Origin: Flavobacteriaceae bacterium | Lineage (GTDB): Bacteria > Bacteroidota > Bacteroidia > Flavobacteriales > Flavobacteriaceae | Reading direction: 5' to 3' | NCBI GenBank assembly: GCA_013215095.1 | Contig: JABSPM010000004.1 | Span: forward strand, 1-46,163 | DNA: 46,163 nucleotides | Shown: piece after piece, positions 26,055 through 33,829 of the stretch | Layout: the number at the start of each line of letters is the position of its first letter | Position numbering within the stretch: the stretch's first letter is position 1 | Notes under the pieces: generated by a model | What the model saw: the letters and a program-made list of their open reading frames with translations, nothing else | What the model was told of the DNA's origin: nothing | Databases searched by the model: none | Program-made: the position numbers and the translations under genes

Positions 26055-26511
26055 TCCTAAATCTGTTTGTTATTTAGATTCCTATTCCTTCTTATAATGA
26101 TGTGCCATTACAGGTCATCAATCGTTTCTCTCTACAAGATTTTTTCCATTAATGGTATTGAAAAAATCACTAATTCTCTAGCCATCTTGCTGTCATGAAT
26201 GTACTGAGATAAGATTTTGTTTATATCCCTTTTGTAGATTGATTTTAATTATGGCTACATGGCATAACTCTGTATTTAATTTATTTATTATGCGATAAAC
26301 CTACCCTCATTTCATTCTTAACACCATTTTTCTTGAGATTTCTGCTATCGCAGGAATATTTAAGAATCAAATATAAGGAATATCGTATTTTCACACCCTT
26401 AGCAACTTCAAAATTAGACATGATAAGAAAAAATAACTTTAATTAAAATGTAATACAGTTTTTTATTCTTTTTACATTTGCTCTATTGCTATTTTAAATT
26501 ATAATTTCCTT
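26055..26511. other. Divergent spacer between E2 and Lrp genes
   Basis: No gene seen. It holds a minus-strand TATATTTG at 26375-26368 that may start the E2 operon, a hairpin TTTCTGC / GCAGGAA at 26339-26356 just inside the resulting leader, and the Lrp promoter at 26473. CTAAAT / ATTTAG at 26057-26077 can pair right before the E2 start. An Lrp-type regulator encoded next door may bind here. Confidence 0.45.
26473..26480 (+). promoter_or_regulatory. TAnnTTTG -7 element of Lrp gene
   Basis: TACATTTG 31 bases before the Lrp ATG. The -33 region is T-rich (TTTTTTATTC) without a perfect TTG. Confidence 0.5.
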
Positions 26512-26985
26512 ATGGCTTACAATCTCGATAAAATTGACATTCAAATTCTAAGTATTCTTCAAAATGACAGTAATCGCACAACAAAGAGTATTGCGCAAGA
26601 GTTAGGCATGACAACTTCTCCTATTTTTGAGCGTATCAAGAAACTTGAAAAGGAGGGCTTTATCAAAAAATATGTTGCGGTTTTAGACCATAAAAAAATA
26701 GGACTCAAGCTTACGGTATTTGTTGGCATAACATTGCAAGGACATACCCGAAGTTATCTGACCAAATTTGTTATGGAAATCAACAAATTCCCAGAAATTG
26801 TGGAATGTCATCGTGTTAGTGGAAATTTTGACTATCTCCTAAAACTTATTGTAGAAGATATTGAAGCCTATGAAACCTTTATTATTTCTAAATTGACACT
26901 TCTACCATATTTAGGAAATGTACAGAGTTTAATTACCCTTTCTACTGGGAAAGACACCAATGAAATTGATTTGAGCAGAATTTAA
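26512..26985 (+). CDS. Lrp/AsnC family transcriptional regulator
   Basis: A 157-residue Lrp-type regulator: winged HTH at about 5-60 (DIQILSILQNDSNRTTKSIA, GMTTSPIFERIKKLEKEGFI) and a RAM ligand domain (VVECHRVSGNFDYLLKL-type core, seen as PEIVECHRVSGNFDYLLKL). Such proteins sense amino acids and form octamers. It is divergent from the branched-chain dehydrogenase operon and convergent with the phenylacetate cluster, so control of amino acid breakdown is a reasonable inference. Confidence 0.93.
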   Translation: MAYNLDKIDIQILSILQNDSNRTTKSIAQELGMTTSPIFERIKKLEKEGFIKKYVAVLDHKKIGLKLTVFVGITLQGHTRSYLTKFVMEINKFPEIVECHRVSGNFDYLLKLIVEDIEAYETFIISKLTLLPYLGNVQSLITLSTGKDTNEIDLSRI

Positions 26986-27053
26986 TATTTTTAAGATTTA
27001 GACATTTCGATTTTTAACTCTTATTGTTACAATTTCAAACCTTACAATACATG

Positions 27054-27650
27054 CTATTTCTTAAAAGTGTCTCGAAGTGTTTTATATGTATCGTCTTGAA
27101 GTTTTCGATCTAAAGGCACTACTCTTAAAGGTTCCACTGCTCTTAAGGTCTTATGACAATCTTCTGGTAATTGTTGGTACAATGCAGTCCCTTTTGTTTT
27201 CCAGGCTATCATCGCATCACTCACTTCCTTGATTACTTTTGCTGGATTACCAACGACTAAGCTTCGCTTAGGAATAATGGTTTCTGCCTTTACAAATGCC
27301 ATAGCACCAACAATGCACTCATCTCCAATGACAGCATCATCCATAACAACTGTATTCATCCCTATTAAGCAATTACGCCCCAAATTAGCCCCATGAATAA
27401 TAGCCCCATGACCAACGTGGGCACTTTCTTTGAGCACTATAGACTTTCCTGGAAACATGTGAACGGTGCAATTCTCTTGAACATTGACGCCATCTTCTAA
27501 AATGATTTGCCCCCAATCTCCACGAATAGCAGCTCCTGGTCCAATGTAACAGTTCTTACCTATAATGACATTTCCAGTAACTGCTGCCAATGGATGCACA
27601 AAACTGCTTTCGTGCACCACCGGTATATAGCCTTGAAATTCGTAAATCAT
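27054..27650 (-). CDS. paaY: PaaY-type gamma-carbonic-anhydrase-fold protein
   Basis: A left-handed beta-helix protein of 198 residues with hexapeptide repeats (NVIIGKNCYIGPGAAIRGDW, CLIGMNTVVMDDAVIGDECI). The metal-site His residues of the gamma-class fold are visible (HMFPGK, AHVGHGAIIHG). PaaY is a thioesterase in phenylacetate catabolism that clears dead-end CoA adducts of the ring-cleavage steps. I start at the ATG at 27650 (MIYEFQGYIPV); the longer frame runs into a palindromic repeat. It is the last gene of the paa cluster. Confidence 0.88.
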   Translation of the reverse strand: MIYEFQGYIPVVHESSFVHPLAAVTGNVIIGKNCYIGPGAAIRGDWGQIILEDGVNVQENCTVHMFPGKSIVLKESAHVGHGAIIHGANLGRNCLIGMNTVVMDDAVIGDECIVGAMAFVKAETIIPKRSLVVGNPAKVIKEVSDAMIAWKTKGTALYQQLPEDCHKTLRAVEPLRVVPLDRKLQDDTYKTLRDTFKK

Positions 27651-27662
27651 AATTTCCTTTTT

Positions 27663-27723
27663 GTCATTGCGAGAACGAATAACGTGATTTCTTATTGAAA
27701 TTATTCGTTTCGCTATGAATGAC
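27663..27723. repeat. Palindromic intergenic repeat (REP-like)
   Basis: Arms GTCATTGCGAGAACGAATAA (27663-27682) and TTATTCGTTTCGCTATGAATGAC, split as TTATTCGTTTCGC and TATGAATGAC (27701-27723), form a long imperfect hairpin. It fills the gap between the enoyl-CoA hydratase stop and the PaaY leader. From memory, units starting GTCATTGCGAG are dispersed in many flavobacterial genomes. Confidence 0.7.
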
Positions 27724-27728
27724 AAGTT

Positions 27729-28481
27729 TTATTTAAATCTTTTCAGCGTTTCTTTTGTGAATTCACTCAATACTAAACGTCCGCTAATAGCTGCACGTTC
27801 TGCTAAAAGTGTATCCCAATCTTCAGTACCTTTCCAGAACATAGTTTTCATGTCTTTCATAGCTTCAGGATTGTAATTACATAAGTTCTCTGCAAAGGCT
27901 TTAACCTCTTCATCTAATTCTTCATTACTCTCAAATACTTGCGTAAATAATCCTTTTTGTTTCGCCCATTCTGCCGAATAAAAACTATTAGCATCAATAG
28001 CTATTTGCGACATTCCAGTCAAACCAAGTTTACGTTGTACTGCTGGCCCCACTACAAAAGGTCCAATCCCTACATTAAGTTCACTTAATTTAATTGAAGC
28101 AAATTTTGAAGCCATACAATAATCTGTTGCAGAAGCCAATCCAACACCGCCTCCAACAGTTTTTCCTTGTATACGCCCAATGATAAATTTTGGACATTTA
28201 CGCATCGCGTTAATTACGTTAGCAAAACCTGAAAAGAATACTTTTCCAGTTGCTTCATCATTAATATTAATTAATTCTTTGAAGCTAGCACCTGCGCAAA
28301 AGGTTCTATCACCTCCACTTTTTAAAACGATAACTTTAATCACATCGTTTGCGCCAGCTTCTGTAATGGTTTCGGCTAATTTTGCTAAAACATCTCCTGG
28401 TAAAGAGTTGTGAGCAGGATGAAAAAATTCGATATATCCTACTCCGTTTTCTATATGTTGTTTTACGTATGGTGCTTTCAT
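27729..28481 (-). CDS. paaF: Enoyl-CoA hydratase/isomerase family protein (PaaF-like)
   Basis: A 250-residue crotonase-fold protein. The start is ATG 28481 (MKAPYVKQHIENG); the longer frame has no homology. Motifs: oxyanion-hole segment FCAGASFKEL, GGGVGLASATDYCMAS, and the first catalytic Glu position in LSELNVGIG. The second Glu of classical hydratases appears as Gln (TGMSQIAI), though E. coli PaaF also lacks that Glu. Within the paa cluster it is the best candidate for the 2,3-dehydroadipyl-CoA hydratase PaaF. A close functional alternative is another isomerase of the family. A short hairpin lies 7 bases before the start. Confidence 0.75.
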   Translation of the reverse strand: MKAPYVKQHIENGVGYIEFFHPAHNSLPGDVLAKLAETITEAGANDVIKVIVLKSGGDRTFCAGASFKELININDEATGKVFFSGFANVINAMRKCPKFIIGRIQGKTVGGGVGLASATDYCMASKFASIKLSELNVGIGPFVVGPAVQRKLGLTGMSQIAIDANSFYSAEWAKQKGLFTQVFESNEELDEEVKAFAENLCNYNPEAMKDMKTMFWKGTEDWDTLLAERAAISGRLVLSEFTKETLKRFK

Positions 28482-28661
28482 ATTTTGGTTCCGCTGAATC
28501 GGAAATTTTTTATAGTTATTCTTATATCTTAAGATGCTCAAACGTTTTTTATCATTTTGGCATCTCACAATGTTTCGTTTTTTTATGTCTTAGTATTTAC
28601 AACTTTTTCTTTAAAAATTTTCGCTTTTAATTCCAAGTTACAGCTGTAAACCTGATGTAAG

Positions 28662-31199
28662 TTATAATAAATTAAATTGTTCGAAATGATGATTTAGGTG
28701 CTTTCGTTCTAAGAGATACCATTCATATCTATTGAGCACGCCAAAGACCATGTTCTTTAATTTTACATCTGGATGTTCTTTAAAAAACTCTATATAGATG
28801 TTACGTTGTGCTTTAAATGCCTCAATAGCTACCGCTAAATTATCATGTTTTAAAGGTTCTAATGTATCTTTTTTCAACAAAGGGAAATGTGAGTTTTTTG
28901 GAAATTTATCATAATTCCAAAGACTATTCTTTACCTTATCTAAAATCTTTTCAGGTGTTGCAATTTCAAAATCCTGAATTTCTCCTGCCGCAATCTTATA
29001 GGTATATTCCAAGTGCTCAATCATATGTTGAGGTGTCATAATTCCCCATTGAGGTTTTGCAACCTCAGACAGTTTAGACAAACACTGATCAATTTTAACA
29101 TCGGTCATCTCAACAAAAGTTTCTTGTTTCTTTTGTACCATTGTTAAAATTGTAGCCACTGCAACTAATGGTGTGTCTCTATCTGTTTTTTGGCTTTCTG
29201 GTCGGTTTTCAAAATTTGCATCAAAAACCTCAACGTGCCATTTTACAATACCGCTAGGATGTTCTGCTGTAGCTACGTCACGGTCTACTTTCTCTTTACA
29301 CGTTAAGCGCACATAAATGGTATCATTATGGTATAATGGTCTTAGAAAGCGGATACTATCTAAACCATAATTAGCCGAAACAGGACCTTTATTTGGGTGT
29401 ACAAATAATCCAGCCGCAGCCGAAATGATAAAATAACCATGAGCAGTACGTTTCTCAAAAATACTCCCATCTAAAGAAGTGATATCTGTATGTGCATAGA
29501 AATGATCCCAAGTGAGATTGGCAAAAGCCATAATATCCGAATCTGTGATGGTTCTATTATGCGTTTTTAAAGACATTCCTGGTTGGATATCTTCCCAATG
29601 GTATTTGAAAGGGTGCGCTTCAGCTTGTTTATATTTAGCATTCTGCTGATAGATTCCTGTGATTTCTGTCAAAGTTGTTGGTGTTCCTTGGATTGCTGTA
29701 CGTTGCAAATAGTGTTTTACTCCACGCATTCCTCCCATTTCTTCTCCACCTCCCGCACGTCCAGGCCCACCATGAACTAAGGTTGGGAGCGGCGATCCAT
29801 GGCCTGTACTTTCTTTTGCATTATCTCTGTTCAATACTAAAATGCGTCCATGATGACTTGCTGCATTTACCACATACTCCTTCGCTATATGATCATCATT
29901 TGTGATAATAGATGACACTAAGGAACCTTTACCCATTTGGGCTAAAGTTATGGCCTCATCTAATGTTTTATAAGGCATTATGGTACTTACTGGACCAAAG
30001 GCTTCGCGTTCGTGAACAACAGTATTTTCGAAAGGATGATCTGCTCTTAATACAATAGGACTCACAAAAGCGCCTTTTGCAGCATCCGCTCCGATCGTTT
30101 CAATTTTATCTAAGCTTCCGTAAACGATCTGCGCTTCTTTAGCAATATCTTGGACCGAATTCCTAACCGCTTCTACCTGTTGTTTACTTACTAAAGCTCC
30201 CATTCTTACCTCTTTTAACCTTGGATCTCCGATAGTGACTTTATCTAAAGCTTTTCCTAAAGCAATTTGCACATCTTCCACTACGTTTTCAGGCACTATG
30301 ATACGACGAATAGCAGTACATTTTTGTCCTGCTTTCACCGTCATTTCTTTACGTACTTCTTTAATAAAGATATCAAACTCTAGTGTTCCTGGAACAGCAT
30401 CTTCTCCAAGAATAGAAGCATTTAACGAATCGGCTTCCATTGTAAATGGTACTGCTTCTTGAATAATTCTAGGATGAGCTTTAAGGATACGCCCTGTTGC
30501 TGCAGATCCTGTAAAGGTAACAACATCTTGAGATTCTACAGTCTCTAATATATTACGAACGGTTCCATTAATAATCTGCAACGCACCTTCTGGTAGGATA
30601 CCAGAATTGATAATTTCTCTAGCTACAGCTTCTGCTAAATACGAAGATGATGGTGCTGGTAACACAACCGCTGGCACACCTGCCATCCAGTTAACAGCAC
30701 ACTTTTCTAGCATTCCCCAAACTGGAAAATTAAAGGCATTGATATGCACAGCAACACCTTTTTTTGGTACCATAATATGATGTGCCATAAAACGTCCACC
30801 TCTAGACAAATCAATAGGTTCACCTTCTACATGATAGGACTGATTTGGAAATAACTTTCTCAAAGAGGCATTAGCAAATAGGTTTCCGAAGCCACCTTCA
30901 ATATCTATCCAGCTATCGACTTTTGTAGCTCCTGTTCTGTAACTTAAGTCGTAAAACGCATCTTTTCTTTTGGTAAGATATAACGCTAGCTTCTTAAGCA
31001 TATTTCCACGCTCTTGAAAAGTCATTTTACGTAATTTTTCACTCCCTTTTGTTCTTCCGTAATGCAAGATTTCTGGAATATCTAAACCTTCTATAGCAAC
31101 GCTGGTAAAAGCGTCTCCTGTGATTGCATCATAAACAGGTATACCTTCTTCTGTTCCTGTTGTCCAATGGCCTTGAACGTAATGTTGTATTTTATTCAT
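28662..31199 (-). CDS. paaZ: PaaZ: oxepin-CoA hydrolase / semialdehyde dehydrogenase, plus DinB-like domain
   Basis: The bifunctional ring-cleavage enzyme of phenylacetate catabolism. MaoC-type hydrolysis opens oxepin-CoA, and the aldehyde dehydrogenase domain oxidises the reactive semialdehyde. ALDH part (about 1-515): Glu at ~255 (FTMEADS) and nucleophile Cys at ~294 (GQKCTAIRR). MaoC part (about 528-690): Asp565 and His570 in LTWDHFYAH. Residues about 695-845 are extra compared with E. coli PaaZ (681 residues): MTPQHMIEHL and RKHLNHHFEQF mark a DUF1569/DinB-like helical domain with His ligands. Start: ATG 31199 (MNKIQHYVQG), two codons inside the longest frame. Confidence 0.95.
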   Translation of the reverse strand: MNKIQHYVQGHWTTGTEEGIPVYDAITGDAFTSVAIEGLDIPEILHYGRTKGSEKLRKMTFQERGNMLKKLALYLTKRKDAFYDLSYRTGATKVDSWIDIEGGFGNLFANASLRKLFPNQSYHVEGEPIDLSRGGRFMAHHIMVPKKGVAVHINAFNFPVWGMLEKCAVNWMAGVPAVVLPAPSSSYLAEAVAREIINSGILPEGALQIINGTVRNILETVESQDVVTFTGSAATGRILKAHPRIIQEAVPFTMEADSLNASILGEDAVPGTLEFDIFIKEVRKEMTVKAGQKCTAIRRIIVPENVVEDVQIALGKALDKVTIGDPRLKEVRMGALVSKQQVEAVRNSVQDIAKEAQIVYGSLDKIETIGADAAKGAFVSPIVLRADHPFENTVVHEREAFGPVSTIMPYKTLDEAITLAQMGKGSLVSSIITNDDHIAKEYVVNAASHHGRILVLNRDNAKESTGHGSPLPTLVHGGPGRAGGGEEMGGMRGVKHYLQRTAIQGTPTTLTEITGIYQQNAKYKQAEAHPFKYHWEDIQPGMSLKTHNRTITDSDIMAFANLTWDHFYAHTDITSLDGSIFEKRTAHGYFIISAAAGLFVHPNKGPVSANYGLDSIRFLRPLYHNDTIYVRLTCKEKVDRDVATAEHPSGIVKWHVEVFDANFENRPESQKTDRDTPLVAVATILTMVQKKQETFVEMTDVKIDQCLSKLSEVAKPQWGIMTPQHMIEHLEYTYKIAAGEIQDFEIATPEKILDKVKNSLWNYDKFPKNSHFPLLKKDTLEPLKHDNLAVAIEAFKAQRNIYIEFFKEHPDVKLKNMVFGVLNRYEWYLLERKHLNHHFEQFNLL

Positions 31200-31205
31200 A
31201 ATCAT

Positions 31206-31551
31206 GCCTGCAAAAGCAGTTATCGTTTTAATTATTTCTTGTTGTTATTACAATTAAAATTGACACTTAAATTAGCCCAATCTGAATTCGTATCTTCCAT
31301 TAATAGTATCTCCAATTTCATTTCCCTTATTTATTGTATTTCTCTTATCATAACCTAATCTGCACTATCAAATCCACAAAACACACCCATGCATCACAAT
31401 TGCACTTGACTATAAACGCTTATATTTTTTTGCAATTATATGTCACTCTACTATAAAATCGTCCATTTGCTGTATTTGCCATACTATCCAGAGCGACGTT
31501 TTATCGTTCTCTTAGCGGCATGTTTCCAGCATTTGCAGGAATATCAAATTC
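31206..31551. other. Gap between paaJ and paaZ
   Basis: No gene. It holds a small hairpin CTGC-AAAA-GCAG at 31208-31219 right before paaZ and an imperfect hairpin TTCCAGC / GCAGGAA at 31524-31541 just after the paaJ stop. I see no TAnnTTTG box for paaZ. The length (about 350 bases) makes a separate paaZ promoter possible. Confidence 0.4.
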
Positions 31552-32766
31552 TTAGACATTCACATTTTCTATAATCGCAGCATACCCTTGACCAACACCA
31601 ACACACATTGTAATTAATGCGTATCGTTTTTGTTGTTCTTGTAGCTCTAAAGCTGCCGAATATGCAATTCTAGCTCCTGTTACCCCTAATGGATGTCCAA
31701 TAGCGATAGAACCACCATTTGGATTTAATCTTGGGTCGTCATCAGCTAATCCCCAAGCTCTAGTACACGCTAAGGCTTGTGCTGCAAATGCTTCATTTAA
31801 TTCGATCACATCCATATCATCCATAGTTAAACTGGCTTTTTCTAATGCTTTATTAGAGGCTTGCACAGGACCTATTCCCATAATTCTTGGCTCTACTCCA
31901 ACAACAGCCGAACTTATAATTCTTGCTAATGGTTTTAAATTATATGTTTTTACCGCGTCTTCAGAAGCAATAATAGTTGCTGCAGCTCCATCGTTTAATC
32001 CTGATGAATTACCAGCAGTCACGCTACCGCCTTCTTTTTTAAAAGCGGGTCTCAATTTCCCTAACACGTCTAAGGTAGAGTTTGGTTTTACAAACTCATC
32101 TTTTGAAAACTGAATTGGTTCTTTTTTACGTTGCGGGATTTCAACCGTTACAATTTCTTTCCCTAAGCGCCCATTTTCTTGCGCTTTGCTTGCTTTCATT
32201 TGTGACCAATAGGCAAATTTATCTTGATCTTCGCGAGATATTGCATATTGTTCCACCAAGTTTTCTGCGGTCACTCCCATGCCATCTGTTCCATACATTG
32301 CATGCATTTTCTTATTGACGAATCGCCATCCAAAAGTAGAGTCATACATTTTAGAATCCCCTCCAAATGCAGATGATGGCTTTGCTACCACATAAGGGCC
32401 ACGTGTCATATTCTCCACACCTCCAGCTACAAACACATCACCGTCGCCTGCCTTAATAGCACGATTGGCATGAATAATTGCCGACAAACCAGAGCTACAT
32501 AATCTATTTACCGTTTCTCCTGGAACTGTATGTGGAAGTCCTGCTAATAACGCTGACATACGTGCTACGTTTCTATTGTCTTCTCCAGCTTGATTCGCAC
32601 ACCCCATAATCACATCATCGTATGCCGCTTTTGGAATATTTGGATTTCTTTCTACTATTTCTTTAATAACTAAAGCCCCTAAATCATCTGTACGCACAGC
32701 AGATAGGGTGCCTTTATAATTTCCTATTGGTGTACGAACACCATCAATAATATATACTTGTTTCAT
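31552..32766 (-). CDS. paaJ: 3-oxoadipyl-CoA thiolase (PaaJ/PcaF type)
   Basis: A 404-residue thiolase that cleaves 3-oxoadipyl-CoA (and, in E. coli, the dehydrosuberyl intermediate) to acetyl-CoA. All thiolase catalytic motifs are present: Cys90 (NRLCSSGLSA), NEAFAAQALA, GHPLGVTGAR with the His, and Cys388 (MCVGVGQG). Start ATG 32766. It lies between paaI and paaZ in the cluster. A general acetyl-CoA acyltransferase role is possible, but context favours PaaJ. A 4-bp hairpin sits 7 bases before the start. Confidence 0.9.
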   Translation of the reverse strand: MKQVYIIDGVRTPIGNYKGTLSAVRTDDLGALVIKEIVERNPNIPKAAYDDVIMGCANQAGEDNRNVARMSALLAGLPHTVPGETVNRLCSSGLSAIIHANRAIKAGDGDVFVAGGVENMTRGPYVVAKPSSAFGGDSKMYDSTFGWRFVNKKMHAMYGTDGMGVTAENLVEQYAISREDQDKFAYWSQMKASKAQENGRLGKEIVTVEIPQRKKEPIQFSKDEFVKPNSTLDVLGKLRPAFKKEGGSVTAGNSSGLNDGAAATIIASEDAVKTYNLKPLARIISSAVVGVEPRIMGIGPVQASNKALEKASLTMDDMDVIELNEAFAAQALACTRAWGLADDDPRLNPNGGSIAIGHPLGVTGARIAYSAALELQEQQKRYALITMCVGVGQGYAAIIENVNV

Positions 32767-32984
32767 AATACAGCCTGCAAAAACAGGTACCTCTTTAATT
32801 CTTATTTTTAACTTTTTTTATGTTCATTTTTGTTTAACCTAAAACACAGCAAAAACTCAATTTGAAATGGGTAAATTTCCAATCTCTTATCGGGTTATGC
32901 TAAGAATTCAGAAATGTATTCCGATTTTAGTTTTTTATGCAGCATTGCAACAGTACTTACTTGCCAACTGAAATCAACACCTTT

Positions 32985-33398
32985 TTACTCTTCCCATTTT
33001 TTTGATGTTCTGTACACTACACCTTTAAATAAAGCGATTAACTCATCACCTCGTTTTACTTCAATAATATTGAACCCTAATTTATTGTTTACTTTTTCGA
33101 TAACACTTTCGGCAATGATATAATCGCCTTCACTAAGTGCTTCAATATGGTTGATACTCGTTTCTATTGACACTGCATATTTACCATGTGTGTTAGCCGC
33201 AAAACCAAAAGCAGTATCTGCTAATGAATAACTGATACCTCCATGTGCTTTATTCATGCTATTTAGCATGTCTTTGCGAATGGTCATACCTAATTTACAG
33301 CGACCTATTTCACACTCTAAAATTTTGACACCCAACCATTGACTATAGGCATCTTGACTTAGCATTTTGTATGGTATTTGTTCTCCGTTAATAGGCAT
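32985..33398 (-). CDS. paaI: PaaI-type hotdog thioesterase
   Basis: A hotdog-fold thioesterase that hydrolyses ring-hydroxylated phenylacetyl-CoA and similar dead-end thioesters. The core motif is AHGGISYSLADTAFGFA, with the active-site Asp. The ATG at 33398 (MPINGEQIP, 137 residues) gives a protein of normal size. The longest frame to 33434 overlaps the neighbouring S23 gene and begins in its terminal repeat; a shorter start at MLSQDAYSQW also fits. The chosen start codon itself lies inside the left inverted repeat of the S23 element. Confidence 0.88.
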   Translation of the reverse strand: MPINGEQIPYKMLSQDAYSQWLGVKILECEIGRCKLGMTIRKDMLNSMNKAHGGISYSLADTAFGFAANTHGKYAVSIETSINHIEALSEGDYIIAESVIEKVNNKLGFNIIEVKRGDELIALFKGVVYRTSKKWEE

Positions 33399-33829
33399 TA
33401 GGAATTTGGCATTAGGTATTAGTATTTCTTTCAATTATCTTTTTTCTTAACGAAGACATCATTTTTATTAATTCAGAAACTAACTTTCTATTGTCTTGAT
33501 CTTGTTCAAAATTAATGTATTCTCTTCTTCTCGCTTTTGTACTATAACTTACACATTCATTAGTACTATAAATAGTATGATTTAAATGTTTTATAAATTG
33601 AGCATCAGATCCAGGGTATCCCTCAGCAATATTGAGTGCAATTGAATCCGCTGCTCTTCTAAATTGTGATGATAAAGCATATAACTCGTGATTAGGGAAT
33701 CGCTTAACAAGGTTATCTACCAACTCGCAAAAATCCATAGCTTTTTGGTAAACTTTTAAATCTTCAAATTTAAAATGATATTTACTCTCCATATCCTTTT
33801 CTGATGCCTTATCCCAAATACCTAATACC
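33394..33829 (-). mobile_element. S23/IVP cassette bounded by 29-bp inverted repeats
   Basis: A 436-bp unit between paaI and paaH. Left end 33394-33422 and right end 33801-33829 are inverted copies with 23 of 29 bases matching; both start GG(C/T)ATTAGG. One gene, a four-helix-bundle protein, fills the inside, and there is no transposase. The right repeat holds the paaH stop codon and its last two codons; the left repeat holds the likely paaI start codon and the S23 stop. This looks like an insertion that was accepted without breaking the operon. Mobility is inferred, not shown. Confidence 0.65.
33412..33792 (-). CDS. Four-helix-bundle (S23 / 23S rRNA intervening-sequence type) protein
   Basis: 126 residues of the S23/IVP family: FEDLKVYQKAMDFCE, FPNHELYALSSQFRRAADSI, then ALNIAEGYPGSDAQFIKHL. 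Members of this family occur inside 23S rRNA intervening sequences and, widely, at scattered sites in Bacteroidota; the relative Avd serves diversity-generating retroelements. They form pentameric bundles that bind nucleic acid. It is not part of phenylacetate metabolism. No reverse transcriptase or variable repeat is present in the window. Its last codons (TNT, stop) are encoded by the terminal repeat. Confidence 0.9.
   Translation of the reverse strand: MESKYHFKFEDLKVYQKAMDFCELVDNLVKRFPNHELYALSSQFRRAADSIALNIAEGYPGSDAQFIKHLNHTIYSTNECVSYSTKARRREYINFEQDQDNRKLVSELIKMMSSLRKKIIERNTNT

Noticed and set aside
27651-27725. N-terminal extension of PaaY
   Set aside because: It is translation of the palindromic repeat, not protein sequence of the family.
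28482-28568. N-terminal extension of the enoyl-CoA hydratase
   Set aside because: Basic, low-complexity translation of the leader, containing the hairpin; the crotonase fold starts at ATG 28481.
33399-33434. Longer PaaI N-terminus starting at 33434
   Set aside because: These 12 codons are made of the S23 element's end and overlap the S23 gene; family homology starts later.
33412-33792. S23 gene as part of a diversity-generating retroelement (Avd)
   Set aside because: No reverse transcriptase, template repeat or variable repeat is seen nearby.
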